A stretch of DNA of 64,000 nt from Cercis canadensis (GCA_003255065.1 QAOA01008484.1:105259-169258); one strand, 5' to 3'; shown: positions 1 through 11,948, numbered from the stretch's first letter. Notes: generated by a model from the letters alone, not told the origin. Made by a program: numbers and translations.

Positions 1-390
1 GGTCTTCTCTTGATCCTCAGGTGCAATATGGATTTGAAAGTATTCAATGTAGCCATCCAGGAAGCAGTAATGTGATTTTTCAGCCAACCGCTCTAACATC
101 TGATCGATGAACGGTAGGGGGTAATGATCCTTCCTGGTGGCTTGATTTAGCCTTCTATAATCGATGCAGATCCGCCAGCTGTTCTATACTTAAGTAGGTA
201 GCAGCTCGTTATTCTGGTTCGCCACCACTATAACCCCGGATTTCTTCGGGATGACTTGCACCGAGCTCACCCAGGTGCTGTCAGATATAGGATAAATGAT
301 GTTGGCTTGTAAAAACTTTGTCACCTCCTTCTTCACCACGTCTAGAATCAGAGGGTTCAATCGCCTCTAGGGTTGTCTCATTGGTTTAGC
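1..390 (-). pseudogene. Reverse transcriptase N-terminal part (copy A)
   Basis: The minus-strand translation contains recognisable Ty3 RT segments: a SSVQVIPKK-like stretch, NNELLPT, CIDYRRLNQATRKDHYPLP, FIDQMLERL and CFLDGY. The strand has in-frame stops around 185-200. The catalytic [YF]xDD region lies beyond the left edge. This fragment shows that copy A belongs to an autonomous (pol-bearing) family, unlike the related element at 13003-21394. Confidence 0.85.
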
Positions 391-3251
391 TCAATCTTCA
401 AGTAATACCCGATGCATGCATGTAGAAGGGTTAATACCAGAGATATCTGCTAAAGTCCAGCCAATGGCTTGCTTGTGCTTTCTCAGAATCAGTAACAATC
501 TCTCCTTTTGCTCAGAAAGTAGGTTGTTTGCCATGATCACAAGAAATTGATCTTCAGATGCCAAATACGCATACTTCAGATGCTTAGGCAGAGGCTTCAA
601 CTCCAACTTAGGTGGCTGAACTACAGAGGGCAGTAATCTAGGTGGCTGCACTCCAATTTCTACAGATTGAATCTCCTCATATTTAGTAGTTACTGCAAGC
701 TCTGGGGAACCAGAATCATCAGCACTTAAGAAGGTAGAGATCTGAGCACAAACAACACAAGGTACATCACCATCATAGTCAGTATAGGAGTGGCACTGAA
801 CAGAGTCATCAAAACCAACCAAATCAGGTAAATCAACACACAACTCATGGTAGACATCCTCAACCAAATCATCAATTAAATCAATGTGAAAGATAGAATG
901 CTCATCTATGGGATGCTTCATAGCATAAAAAATATTAAATTGTGCAATAGAATCTCTAAATTTCATGGATAGAGTTCCTGTATGAACATCGATCTTGGTC
1001 CGTGCTGTCTTGAGGAATGACCTCCCCAGAATGAGTGGAGTCTTGCTGTTATGTGACTCACCCTTCATCTCCAGAATGTAGAAATCCGTAAGGAAAATCA
1101 GTTCATCAACTCTTACCAACACATCTTCAATCAATCCGATTGAATAAACACTGCTCCTGTTGACCAACTGAATCACAACTCTTGTGGCACTCAAGGGTCC
1201 AAGCCCAAGGGAACTAAAAATAGACATAGGCATTACATTTATGGAAGCACCTAGATCTAGCATGACATGCTCAAATCTGGAATTGCCTATAACACATGGA
1301 ATTGTGAAAGTCCTTGGGTCCTTGCATTTCTGAGGCATAGGCTAAAACGTTTTAACTCATGCTGATTCTTTCATTACCCTTAAGCCGCCTCCTCTGGGTG
1401 CATAATTCTTTTAAAAACTTGGCATATTTTGAAATTTGCTTAATGACATTCAGCAATGGAATGTTGACTTCCACTTTCTTTAAAGTCTCAAGAAGCTCTA
1501 TGTCTTTCTCAGCATCATTTATCTTCTTGGACTAAGTGGCTCTCTGTGGAAAGGGAAAAGCTACTACAAGCTTCTTGCTTTCGAATTCAGGGACCACTGA
1601 ATCAGGAACTGCTTCCTCTGTCGGTTGTGGCTTACTCACAAGTCGAGTTTCAGTTGGTACTTGCAAAGATTTTCCATACCTCAGCATGATAGCACTCACA
1701 TTATTCCCGTTTGGATTGGGAATTATCTGTGAAGGAAGTTTGCCAGAACCCTTGGACTGCAACTGACTCACTGAAGATGCCAATTGCCCAATCTGAGTTT
1801 CCACATTCTGCATGATGGCCTCTGTCCTCTATCTTCTGCTGGAACTGAATGTTGCTAGCGGCCATTTGCTTCACCAAATCCTTGAATGAAGGCTTAGGTT
1901 TGGATGTTGACGGGTTGACTTGTTGCATAGGCTGCTGGAATGGTGGCTTGTTTAGTTGAAACTGGTTCTGCCTAGCTAGTTGAAATTAGTTCTGTTGTTG
2001 GAATGGTTGCCTATACTACTGTTGTGGTTACTGTTGTTATGGTGTTGCAACATTGCCATATCTAAAATTTGGATGATCCCTCCAACCAGGGTTATAGGTG
2101 TTGGATATGGATCACATCTAGGCTGCTGTTGTGGTTGGTATTGGGGTCTACCTGGAAAGACACCTACTGCAGTAACAGAGGGATCTTGAAATCTAGAATT
2201 ACCATCTTTAAGTGTAGGGCATGCATATGTGGGATAAGATGGACAAGAGCAAATGTCATACAAGCTTGCAATTTGAGGTACAGATACTTGTTGTCCCACT
2301 GCCAACAGCCACACTAAGGAGGTCAACTCATCAAGTCTATGCTCCATTCTTTGTTAGTATCAAGTGATACAACAACTTCATTGACTCCCCTAGTGTAAGG
2401 AATTATCCTAACACCAAATTGTTAGGAATTTTCAGCCATATTAGAAATCAAATCTCTGGCAATAGTTGGTGTTTTATCTACTAATGTTCTTCCACTAGCA
2501 GAATCAATGTTACTCCTGTCCGGAGGTGACAAGCCCTCATAGAAGTATTGTATAAAAAATTGATCACTTATCTGATGGTGAAGACAGCTTGAGCACAACT
2601 TCGTAAACCTCTCCTAATATTCATGTAGTGTCTCCCCTGACAGTTGCCTTATGCCACAAATGTTTTTTTGAATTGCGGCAGTCCTTAATGCAGGAAAGAA
2701 CTTCGCCAAGAATAGCTTCTTCATGTCACTCTAATTTCTCACTGAACCTTGTGACAAGTAAAAGAGTCAATCCTTGGTTGCATCAGCAAGGGAGAAAGGG
2801 AATGCTCTCAACTTGATATGCTCTTCAGAGATCCCTTGCGGTCTCATTGTGGAACAAACCACATGAAATTTCTTTAGATGTTTATGAAGATCTTCACCTG
2901 CAAGGCCATGGAACTTTGGTAGCAAGTGTATCAATCCAGATTTTAATTCAAAAGCAGTATCAAGTTCAGGATATTGGATCTCTAAAGGTTGATAAGCAAT
3001 ATCAGGGATAACCAATTCCCTAAAGTTCTAGCTCTAATAGGCATGTTGTTATAATTTTCAGCCCTATTAGCATTATCAGCTCTATTAGTATTATCAGTAG
3101 GATCAACATCAAGAATAACAACAAGAGGCCTATTGTCAGCCATGGTGGGTTCTATATTATCAACTGCTCTATATTCTCTAGCAAATGTATATAAGGTTCT
3201 CTCTATTTCAGGGTCAACTTCAAGTACTTCAAAATGAGAAAACTTAGTCAT
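391..3251 (-). pseudogene. gag-protease pseudogene of copy A
   Basis: The gag N-terminus starts at 3251 with MTKFSHF, then a DPEIERT segment like that of the intact relative at 16282-19290. Frames change near 2982-3015, 2347, 1928 and 1532-1813. The segment from 1338 down to 391 is open for 315 codons and holds the retropepsin motif DLGASINVMP, an ILGRSFL flap-side motif, one DGDVPCVVCAQIS Cys module and then a linker leading into RT. The gag zinc knuckle near 2240-2270 has lost its first Cys and its His (both now Tyr). Each change can be explained by a single transition. Confidence 0.82.
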
Positions 3252-3925
3252 ACACCATGCATATTAGTGGCTGAATACCTAAACACACAACAATACACAT
3301 AGGGGACAAAATTTGACTAAAACAGAAACACACCAAAAGCACAAAACAAAGGCAAAAACACACCAAAATAACACTAGAAAAAGTATCTAAACATTTTTAA
3401 AATTTTTTAGACCACCATAGAATGAAAGCTGGATGAAAATGGAACTTAAAAATCAAATAAAAAATCTTTAAAAAAATGAAAAAAAATGATCAAAACAGTG
3501 AAATTTGGCTTAAAAATGAAGACCTCATGGCAATAGTGATGACTATTGATTGTTGGCTCGTTTTCCTTCAACTGACTAAGTTTCAGGTCAATCGAAGCAC
3601 AAAAATTTGGATGGAACAATACACTCGGAAATCACTAATTCAAGCCAAAATGAAGGGAAAACAATGGGGAAATGATCCAAATCACCAGAATTCACATAGG
3701 GGACTTAAAAGTATCAACTAACATTAACAGTCCCCTTCAACTGACCAAGTTCAGGGCAATTAGAGCTTAAAAACTTGGACTGGTCAGTGCAAATTGGCCT
3801 AAAATGGCCTAAAACCACAAAAACACAGCAACTGGTAGGGATGAATCAGGGGACTAATGGAGGGTTGTATGAACAAATTAAAAGTCAGTTATACTACTAA
3901 TAAGATTGATCCAAAACTAGAATAA
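3252..3925 (-). other. Untranslated leader of copy A
   Basis: About 670 bp between the gag start and the primer site. It is A-rich, has no credible coding potential, and resembles the leader of the gag-only element at 19291-19943 (for example the shared run of short purine-rich phrases around 3330-3420 and 19380-19450). Confidence 0.6.
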
Positions 3926-3943
3926 TCCCCGACAACGGCGCCA
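3926..3943 (-). other. Primer binding site, tRNA-Asp (copy A)
   Basis: The plus strand reads TCCCCGACAACGGCGCCA, the 3' end of plant tRNA-Asp(GTC) with one difference. It lies 5 bp inside the LTR at 3949. A tRNA-Asp primer is usual for the Athila lineage. Confidence 0.85.
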
Positions 3944-3948
3944 AAATT

Positions 3949-5361
3949 TGATGAGCTGCCGAGACCCTTCAAATTAGTGAAATTTAAAGTCGGTTTACCA
4001 AAGCTACTTGTAGCATAAGGCAATACCAAGTCGAACCAAATCATTAATTTAGTTAAGGAATCCAATTAGGGAGTTAATTAAACATGAGGTTTTTGTTTGT
4101 CAAATTGATTAACAGAATGCAATTAAAAATGGGTAAACCGAATTAAAGAAACAATCAATCTAGGGTTCCACTAATCGTAATTCTAATCTGTCCTTAATCA
4201 CTAATGATCCATTCAATCATTAACCTAATTCTTGACCTCATAACACATCAAGAAGCCTCTAAGTGTCTAAGGGTCTCTACTGGTTAAGCAACCCGAGTTT
4301 GATTAATTCTGAATTTGTTGATTAAGCATCCATTAATTCTGAATTAACCTAAGGGTCCAGAATTCAATTAGGGTTAAATAATTCATCCAAAAGCTTAGAA
4401 ACATTATTTAATCCATACAATCCTCTTCAATCATATGCAATTAAGAAATTAACACATGAATATTCAAATCCGAAATTAAGCAATTCAAACAGAATATTTC
4501 AAAAGATGGAAAGAACTTGATTAACAACTAAATGAATAACAATCAAAGCATAATCTCGAAATTAGTAATCAAAATAGCTAAAATCTGGATTAACTTGAGT
4601 AATTAGCCCTCCATGAACAAGAGGAACAAAGTTTACAAAGAAACTAGAGAGAAAACTTAGAGAATAAGAAAAGCTGTCTACTCAATGATAATGAAACTCG
4701 GCTGCCTCTTTCTGAACATATAAACCTCTAAAAATACATGCACACCCAAACTGCCCTTAGGTCACACTTATTCCCATGGGTCTCAGCTTTAATTGAGCTT
4801 TGGTTTGGGCTCAATTGGGCTTGTAATGAGGAAGTTAGGCCCAATTGAGTGTCAACAGGTCTATGGACTCATCAGCTGGATTCGACAAGCAATAAAACCA
4901 TTAAAAAATATAATTTGAAGAACTAGTCTTCATAACAATTGAAGATATACGTCTTAGTTTTCCAATAGAGCTAGTTTCAAGTACATAAGACACCCACAGC
5001 CAAAATTATGTCTGAATATCTTCACAGGGGTCAGGATCCAGCGACAACATCTATGCTCTGACTTCCAAGCTGCATATGACCTTCTGGACGTCCGAATTGG
5101 CCTTGGAACTCTGAATAGAAGTTGTAGATAATTTGCTCAACTTTCCTACAAGGTAAAACTAGTAATTTTTTGACATTCAGAACTAAAGATATACATGAAA
5201 CACAGAGACAACATAAAATTTCCAGTATTGCTGAAAAACACAATTAGGCCAAATTGGTTCCCAACTCATGAAATGTGACCCAAGTCCAATCAATTCAGCC
5301 CAAAAGAAGTTTAAAAGGTCAAATATGAGGGTTAACTATTGTATAAAAAGTGTGTTTATCA
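3949..5361 (-). repeat. 5' LTR of copy A, 1413 bp
   Basis: The plus strand starts TGATGAGCTGCCGAG and ends GTGTGTTTATCA, giving the short inverted ends TGAT/ATCA. It is the same LTR family as the solo LTR at 45615-47030 (similar length, shared phrase GTCGGTTTACCAAAGCTACTTG split across positions 3990-4015) and a sister of the family at 13003-14429. A TATA-like string lies near 4716-4725 in LTR sense (minus strand). Confidence 0.9.
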
Positions 5362-7319
5362 CTAACATAATAGATGACATGCAACAACTTATTCCATCTT
5401 TAGCCAAAAACTGCCCCAACTGCATAATCACTAACGTCACACATAAGCTCGAAAGGCAATGACCAATCCGGTGCAATAATGATGGGTGCCGAGATCAATG
5501 CCTTTTTCAGTTTTTCAAATGCTTGAAGACATTCCTTATTGAACTGAAATGAGAATGAGACATCCTTTAAAAGGAGGTTACATAGGGGCTTAGTAATCAT
5601 GGAGAAGTCCTTGATGAATCTTTTATAGAAACCAGCATGTCCCAAGAAACTCCTCACACCTTTTACTAAAGTAGGTGGGGGTAATTTTTCAATAGTAGCA
5701 ATTTTCACCCTATCCACCTCAATTCCCTGAGCCGACACCTTGTGTCCAAGCACAATTCCCTCTTGGACCATAAAATGACATTTCTTTCAGTTAAAAACCA
5801 AATTAGCTTCTTTACATCTTTTCAATACAGAAACCAAGTCACTAAGACAAGTATCAAAAGTAGATCCAAATACAGAGAAGTCATCCATGTATACCTCAAT
5901 GTGTCGCTCCACCATGTCTGAAAATATAGTCATCATGCACTTTTGGAAGGTAGCTAGAGCATTGCACGATCCAAAGGGCATGTGCCTGAAAGCAAAAGTC
6001 TTATATGGACAAGTGAAAGTCGTTTTCTCTTGATCTTCAGGAGCAATAAAGATTTGATTATACCCTGAATAGCCGTCAAGGAAGCAGTAATATGCATGTC
6101 CCTCTAGTCTATCAAGCATCTGATCAATGAACGGTAGAGGAAAATGATTATTCCTTGTGGTTTTGTTCAACTTCCTGTAGTCTATGCAAACTCGCTACCC
6201 AGTGACTGTCCATGTAGGGATGAGCTCATTATTCTCATTCTTTACTACAATCATTCCACCCTTCTTTGGCACTACTTGCACTGGACTCACCCATGCACTG
6301 TTAGAAATAAGGTAGATGATACCGGCATCCAGAAGCTTCAGTATTTCTGCTCGTACCACTTCTTTCATGTTCAGGTTCAACAAACGTTGATGCTCAATGA
6401 AGGGTTTGAAGTTATCCTCCTTCAGAATTTTGTGCATACACAAGGAAGGGTTGATCCTCTTAATTTCTGAGATGGTCCATTCGATGACTGCCTTATGCTC
6501 CCTCAACATCCTTAATAACTTATCCACCTCTTTTTCCTTTAGTGAAGATGAAATAATCACTAGAAGAGTGGATGAGTCACCAAGGTAAGCGTATTTAAGA
6601 TGCTTGGGTAATGGCTTGAGTTCCAAAACAGGAGGCTTCTCTACAGATGGAGGAGATTGAGGTCCCCCTTTGCCAAGTTCTGCAAAAGGTCTTCTGATAA
6701 ACTGAGGAGGGACAACTTCCAGGAAACTCACATAATTTTTAATTTTAGGGTTTTCCTCAAGAGAGATGCCCATAAGACAAGCCTCTAATGGCTCTGGAGG
6801 GTGACTAGCTTGAAATACCTTTGTAGTGCAATGACCAATCATGTCAAGTCTCATACAACTGTCTACTTCATCATACTGCTTTAAAGCCTTGAAGACATTG
6901 AAGGAGACTTCCTCTTTGTTGACTCTAAGTATGAGTTGCCCCTTTTGCACATCAATTAGGGCATTCCCAGTGGCCAAGAAAGGCTGACCAAGGATGATGG
7001 GTATCTCATGGTCTTCCTTTATATCAAGCACCACGAAATCTGCTGGAAAGATAAATTTGTCCACTTTTATGAGCACATCTTCTAGGATTCTTCTGGGGTA
7101 CTTGAGAGATCGATATGCTAATTGGAGAGTGATGGAGGTCGGCTTTGCTTCTCCTAGTCCAAGTTTCCTGTAGACAGATAAATGCATTAAATTAATAAAG
7201 GCACCTAAATCACATAATGTTTTACCAAAGAATATATCACTAATAGTGCAAGGAATAATGAAACTCCCTAGATCTTTGAGCTTTGGAGGTAACTTGTTTT
7301 GGAGGATTGCATTGCACTC
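5362..7319 (-). pseudogene. Protease-RT-RNase H polyprotein pseudogene (copy B)
   Basis: One frame runs through the whole block, with only three internal stops (at 6195, 5787 and 5400). The protease active site is DLGA at 7200-7211, followed by an IILGQPFL motif, the conserved linker ELKPLPKHLKYAYLG, and RT motifs (CIDYRKLNK, CFLDGYSGYNQ, PFGSCNALATFQ, YMDD in VYMDDFSVFG, LGHKVSAQGIEVD). RNase H begins with CDVSDYAVGAV and is cut at 5362 just after an HVIYY motif by the copy A LTR. The first two stops are explained by Trp to stop (G to A), the third by Gln to stop (C to T). Confidence 0.87.
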
Positions 7320-8964
7320 TTAAGTAAGTGCGACTGTTTCATAATCCTCTAATTTTCTCTTATTGGTGAGAATCTCCTTCATGAACTTTACATAACTTGG
7401 CATCTGTGCCAATGCCTCAACAAAAGGAATGTTGATGTGGAGCTTCTTAAACACCTTAAGGAATTTAGAGAATTGCTTGTCCAAGTTTTGCTTTTGAAAC
7501 CGATGAGAGAAAGACACTCAAGGTTTGTAAGGTGGAGGATTATCAAGATGAAGAATAGACTTGGATTTCTGTTCCTCCACAACCTTGCCCTTAGGTGTCT
7601 CATCAGAAGGTACAACAGCCACATTATTGTTTTCTATGTCTTTTTCTACTGTTGTAGCTTTTCTTTTTGGCTCCTCTAATATTTTTCCACTTCTCAGAGT
7701 TATTGTTGGACTTGCTCTTTGAGATTTCTCTCTATATTACTAGGCAATGACCCTTGGTCTCTAGATGAGAGCAAATTAGAGATTTGCCCCACTTGCACCT
7801 CTAAATTCCGAATAGAAGTTGTTTGATTCTGAAGTGTAGTGTTTGTCCTTGTCATAAACTGAGTGGTATTCACTGTGAGTTGAGCAAGGGCTTCTAATGA
7901 AATCTTAGGTGGTGTAGGAGCTTGCATATGAGGTTGAGAAGGTGGCTGAAATTCGAATGGCTTAACCACATTTTGAGAAATTTTCTAGGAGAAATTTGGG
8001 AGGTTTCTCCATCCTGGATTATGTGTTTGAATATGGGTTACCTTGCCTGTTGGATTTCTCCACATACTAAGCTTCCTCAAAAGATGGAGGTGGTTCTGAT
8101 ATCACAACTGGGCAATCCACACTGGAATGTTCACCATGACATACTTCACAAGGAGCAGTGGATGAATGAATGACATTAGCTGTGAGGATACCTAAGTGTT
8201 TTGCAATTGAATCCATCTTGGCAGTGAGAGCAACAAAGAGATCTACAACATGCATCCCATAAGTTTTTTTTGGCTGGAGTCCTTTAAGAAGGCCATTGGC
8301 GAGCATTAGCCGCCATTTAATCAAGTACCTGTAAAACTTCCTTAGCTGTTTTCTCCATCAGTGACCAACATCAAGTTAGCTTCTAGTGGTTCCATTCAAA
8401 TCATTGTAGAAGGTTTGAATTTACATGAATGTGCATCCACTCTTGTAAGCCATGATGTGGGCACTTTCTCATCAAGCTCTTAAAACACTCCCATGCCTCA
8501 TGCAAACCTTCTGTTTCATGTTGAGCAAAAGTGTTGATGTCATTTCGCATTCTAGCAGTTCTTGCTAGAGGGAATAACTGTGTCAAGAATTGTGTAGTCA
8601 TTTCATTCCAAGTGCTAATAAATCCTGGTGGAAGGGAGTATAGCCAACTCTATGTCTCATCCTTCAGTGAAAAGGGAAATAGGCGCAGTTTGAGGGCATC
8701 ATCAATAATGCCATTGAATTTGAAGGTATCACAAATCTCTAGAAATCCCGCCAAGTGCACATTTGCATCTTCGGTTGTAAAGCCACCAAACTGATTGACT
8801 TGCATCATCTGAATAACACTCGGCTTGATCTTAAAGGAGTTAGCTGAGATGGTTGGCCTAGTGATCCCTGAGATTTGGATAGGTCCATTTAGAACTCCAT
8901 CATGCTTCAAGGGTCTTCGGGCAACCATTGGTGGTGGTGGTGGACTTTCTCCAGCATTCTCCAT
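7320..8964 (-). pseudogene. gag pseudogene (copy B)
   Basis: The gag start is probably at 8964 (MENAGESPPPPPMVARR). A capsid-like segment follows (VHLAGFLEICDTFKFNG, LRLFPFSLKDE), then further gag pieces at 8401-8601, a CCHC-like knuckle (CEVCHGEHSSVDC, spacing C-x2-C-x3-H-x4-C) near 8110-8160, and a spacer with a coiled, Gln/Asn-rich stretch at 7700-7969. At least three frame changes separate the pieces, so the region is not translatable as a unit. Confidence 0.78.
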
Positions 8965-9181
8965 AGTGATCTAATCTGGTTTAGGACCATTTCTCCTTTC
9001 CCTTCGGTTTCTCTTGCACGTCTTCTCGATTTTAGAGTCCAAAGGAATCAAATTAGATCGCCCCGCACTTCTCATACACTAGAAATAATTTCCTGAAAAA
9101 CACAAACACCACTTGATCACAGAAAAATAAAATCTAGACTAAGATTAGAATACCTTAGTGTTGATATTAATAGATGCACAG

Positions 9182-9199
9182 TCCCTGACAACAGCACCA
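9182..9199 (-). other. Degraded primer binding site, tRNA-Asp (copy B)
   Basis: The plus strand reads TCCCTGACAACAGCACCA. Against the tRNA-Asp 3' end it differs at four positions, each a C/T or G/A transition, two of them in CpG pairs of the original. It lies 6 bp from the LTR. Confidence 0.65.
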
Positions 9200-9205
9200 A
9201 AAACT

Positions 9206-10563
9206 TGTTATGTAAAAACTGTACGCAAGTGTACGTATCGTAATCAAGTAATAGAAATGTGAGTTAAAGTATTGTCCCATGGAGACTGTGGCTACTAAGT
9301 ACCAAAATTGGGCGTATTCCAATTTTATCTAGATGGTTGATAAGTTGAATTATAGCAATAATCAAATGCAAGATAATAAATGAATAACAATCACTGTAAA
9401 AAAAGTAGAAATATGGAAATAGAGTATCTAGGGTTTCGATTTCACCTTAGCTAGTCCGAATTGTTACTTCTATTTCATTAACCAAAGACAATCTTCTTAA
9501 TTGCTAGCCAAGAACCCTAAATTATCCATTAGCCTTTCCCAAGGTCAAACAAACATATTCCCAAATTATGAACCCAGTATATTCCTATGTGAATTGCGAA
9601 TAATTTGGAAATTCAATTAATTCTATGGTTCTCTTTAATAGCTACATAAATCATAAAGGTATATCCATATCCCTTATGGAATCTATGTTCTTAATCTCTA
9701 TGATCTTCAATTACAACTAACTTCTAGGTATTATTGCAATTATCAATTCATCTAATATGATGGCCAGTCAAAAAGAAGCAATAAGCATGGAGATGAAGAA
9801 GAAAATTAATTAGAAGGTCTTTTGATTAAATCTGTAGAATTTACAATCCGTCCTAAGTTAGGCTACATCTTCACCCTAGATGGTGGAATTAGTTCATAAC
9901 TGAAAATAAAAACATAGTTGAATAATTCCTAGACATAAGATAAAGCGAAGAAGAAGAGAACTCAGTAGAAAAGCCACAAATCTACTGTCCAATTTGCACT
10001 TCTTAATTCTTGTTTTGCTCTTGCTTCAAAAAGGTCCAACAGAGATCCCCAAATTAAAACCTAAAAGTTGCTTAAATACTAAACACACTACTCCTAATTC
10101 TAATAGGAAAACTTGGCTCCGTATGCAGAAGAATAAGTGTTGGGCGCTGGGACGCTAGCTTGCGGGTGTTGGGATGCCCAGTAGCTGGCTTTGGTGGAGG
10201 ATGGGCGTTGCGACGCTGGGGGTTTGGGCGTAGTGACACCCAGAGCATTGCTAACCGCAGTATATGGTAAAAGGAGGGTGTAGCGACGCTGCTATCACAG
10301 GCGTAGCGACGCCCATAGCTTATTTCGATTGGGCGTTGACAGACGAGCATTGGGGCATTGCCTCTCTAGCGTAGCGATGCTCAGAAACTTCTTTCAACTT
10401 GCCAAAACTTCCCCTCAATTCATCTTACACTAAGAATTTCCACATTTTACACTAAACCTACAAAATAGACAAAATAAACTAGTTTAAAGCTCACAATTCT
10501 TAAGAAACAAATACAAAATTAAGCTAAATGCATCTATAAAGTGGATATAAAATCCACCTAATA
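9206..10563 (-). repeat. 5' LTR of copy B, about 1358 bp
   Basis: On the plus strand it starts TGTTATGTAAAAACTG beside the primer site and ends near CCACCTAATA, the expected ...AACA terminus with one change. The interior includes a GC-rich repeat block (10125-10385). The right end was placed from the imperfect inverted terminus and the start of CACTA-like sequence; it could be off by a few bases. Confidence 0.65.
10125..10385. repeat. GC-rich degenerate minisatellite inside the copy B LTR
   Basis: Five or more degenerate copies of a near-palindromic unit of the form GGCGTAGCGACGCC occur here (for example near 10260-10275, 10280-10300 and 10298-10315). They stand out from the A+T-rich LTR. 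A similar GC-rich vocabulary occurs in the copia hinge at 23195-23395. Confidence 0.6.
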
Positions 10564-11016
10564 GAAACCAACCTAAAGGAAGAGCAGCCAACTGAAGTAA
10601 ATGTCGCGCCTTGCCACTAGGAAATGCTGCTTGCCACTAGAAACCGCCACACAAAGCCGGAGTTCAATTCTTGTAGAGGGAGAGGATGAAAACTAGCAGC
10701 TCTCAGGTGAAGCAAATGGGGAGAAAATGAAAGGGAAAGAGGAAACACGGAAGGTTAAAGAATTCCAATGGTATTTTTTGTTGGAATTTCCATTGGACCG
10801 TCGAAATTTTTTGTTTTAAAAAAATTTTCTTTCATGAAAACGGTGTGTTTTGGTTAAAAAAGTTTCCAACGGTATATTCCGTTGAAATTAGTAAAAAAAA
10901 TTTAAAAATATTTTTTGGAAAATTCCAATGGTAATTCTGTTGAAATTACCATTGGAATTTTTTAAAAATTCCAACGGTAATTTGTTCCATTGAAAAATAG
11001 AAATTTTCTTGTAGTG
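10564..11016. mobile_element. CACTA transposon remnant, right end
   Basis: The plus strand ends in ...TTTTCTTGTAGTG at 11016, the reverse complement of the plant CACTA terminus CACTACAAGAAAA. Inside it lie subterminal repeats in both orientations of the type AATTCCAACGGTAATT (about 10770-10995). Copy B occupies the left side; the other CACTA end is outside the window. The 3-bp flank is TTA (11017-11019). Confidence 0.75.
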
Positions 11017-11187
11017 TTACTACATTAATTTTGAAAGTAGAGATACATATTCAGCATTGGGCGATTATTTGATTTGTTACGCATGTATTTATCTGAGCCA
11101 TTTTGTTCAACTAATTCTTTGAAAATTATTGTGAACTTGATTCTTCTTATTGAACTTTCTTTTTTTTTAAAAAAAAATTGGAAACAG

Positions 11188-11279
11188 GTATAGATATAGC
11201 TGGAGAGGTCGTAGATGTTGGACCAGAAGTCAAAGATTTTAGAATTGGTGATAAAGTTGTTGCCAAACTTACTGATGAA
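11188..11279 (+). pseudogene. Quinone-oxidoreductase-like (CEQORH family) pseudogene, internal exon
   Basis: A 92-bp exon between a canonical acceptor (poly-T tract then CAG at 11185-11187) and a GT donor at 11280-11281. It encodes IDIAGEVVDVGPEVKDF and then RIGDKVVAKLTDE, matching the GroES-like N-terminal half of medium-chain NADPH quinone oxidoreductases such as the chloroplast-envelope CEQORH protein (family knowledge). The exon is open, and its end is in phase with the last exon at 26255. Upstream exons would lie left of the CACTA and gypsy insertions, outside the window. The gene would have spanned at least 15.7 kb here because of inserted elements. Confidence 0.85.
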
Positions 11280-11538
11280 GTGATTACTTCTTTGCTTTTC
11301 TATATGTTATTCATTTAAATTAGTTCTAGTGTTTTTCTAGCAAGTTAGGGAGGCGTGCTTATAAGCTGAGTAACCTAGATTGATGGTGACATGAAAAGAA
11401 ATTGGTTTTAATTATAAAAAATTAGTTGGGTTATAAAATATTCTTTATACATGATTCCTAATTGTGAGTTATATAGCAGTATTTCTCTCAGTCAATTCAA
11501 ATCAGCATTGATTAAATTGATCATCTCCTCTTTCTCTC
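11280..11538 (+). other. Intron sequence of the oxidoreductase pseudogene
   Basis: A T-rich stretch downstream of the GT donor, up to the LINE remnant. I see no other feature in it. Confidence 0.6.
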
Positions 11539-11627
11539 AATTTCCCCCCTAAATTGGTAAGGACTATAAGGTGTTGTGGAGGTGTGCTCTTTTTGCTTGT
11601 TTATGGTGCATTGGGCTTGAGCTTAAT
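11539..11627 (+). mobile_element. LINE 3'-end remnant, left half
   Basis: The plus-strand reading LWRCALFACLWCI resembles the conserved Trp-rich tail after the zinc-binding region of plant L1-type ORF2 proteins. The remnant is cut by the copia element and resumes at 25320. The pentamer TTAAT (11623-11627) is the copia target-site duplication. Confidence 0.6.
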
Positions 11628-11936
11628 TATTGGAAGTTTTGGTGGCTACCATGCTGCTCTGTTGTGCTGCCATGCTGCTATGCTACTCTGCTGTGCTGCC
11701 ATGCTGCTAGCTGTTGACCCTCTTACACATTTGTAATTAGAGTTGTCCTTGTTACTTGTAATCAGAGTTTTTCCTATTTGTAAGACTGTAGAGTATTGTC
11801 CAACAGTCCTTAGAGTGACCAATGGTTATTAACTTGGTCAATAGATATTAGCCATCACCAATACATGCATATATACCCTTGTAATCTTGTAAATAAATAT
11901 ATAAGAGAAAAGTCATTCTTTCTATTACTTTCTTCA
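11628..11936 (+). repeat. Left LTR of the copia element, 309 bp
   Basis: Starts TATTGGAAGTTTTGG and ends TTTCTTCA. A TATA box (TATATA, 11870-11875) lies about 60 bp before the LTR end, followed by AATAAA-like strings. The internal CTGC-rich stretch (11648-11705) has tandem CCATGCTGCT-type units, with one more unit than the right LTR; this accounts for the length difference (309 versus 297 bp). Confidence 0.88.
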
Positions 11937-11948
11937 TGGTATCAGAGC
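11937..11948 (+). other. Primer binding site, initiator tRNA-Met (copia)
   Basis: TGGTATCAGAGC directly follows the left LTR, the standard plant copia primer site complementary to the 3' end of initiator tRNA-Met. Confidence 0.93.

Larger units (their letters stand above)
1..5361 (-). mobile_element. Athila-type Ty3 LTR retrotransposon, copy A (5' part, cut by window edge)
   Basis: Read on the minus strand, the order is 5' LTR (3949-5361), tRNA-Asp primer site, leader, gag-protease (391-3251) and the start of reverse transcriptase running off the left edge. Athila-lineage assignment rests on the tRNA-Asp primer, the DLGASINVMP protease motif and the gag N-terminus. The element is inserted inside the RNase H region of copy B: the copy B reading frame stops at 5362, exactly where the LTR terminus begins. 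The right flanking pentamer is CTAAC (5362-5366); its partner lies outside the window. Coding regions carry many stops and frame breaks, so this copy is dead. Confidence 0.88.
5362..10563 (-). mobile_element. Athila-type Ty3 LTR retrotransposon, copy B (split by copy A)
   Basis: A second, older minus-strand element: 5' LTR 9206-10563, degraded tRNA-Asp primer site, gag (7320-8964), then protease-RT-RNase H (5362-7319). The rest of RNase H and integrase would lie to the left of copy A, outside the window. The LTR is unrelated in sequence to that of copy A. The right flank (10564 on) is CACTA-like DNA, so copy B probably inserted into that transposon. Confidence 0.82.

Noticed and set aside
6144-6470. 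108-codon plus-strand frame
   Set aside because: It is antisense to the protease-RT region of copy B, which has clear family motifs in the minus frame.
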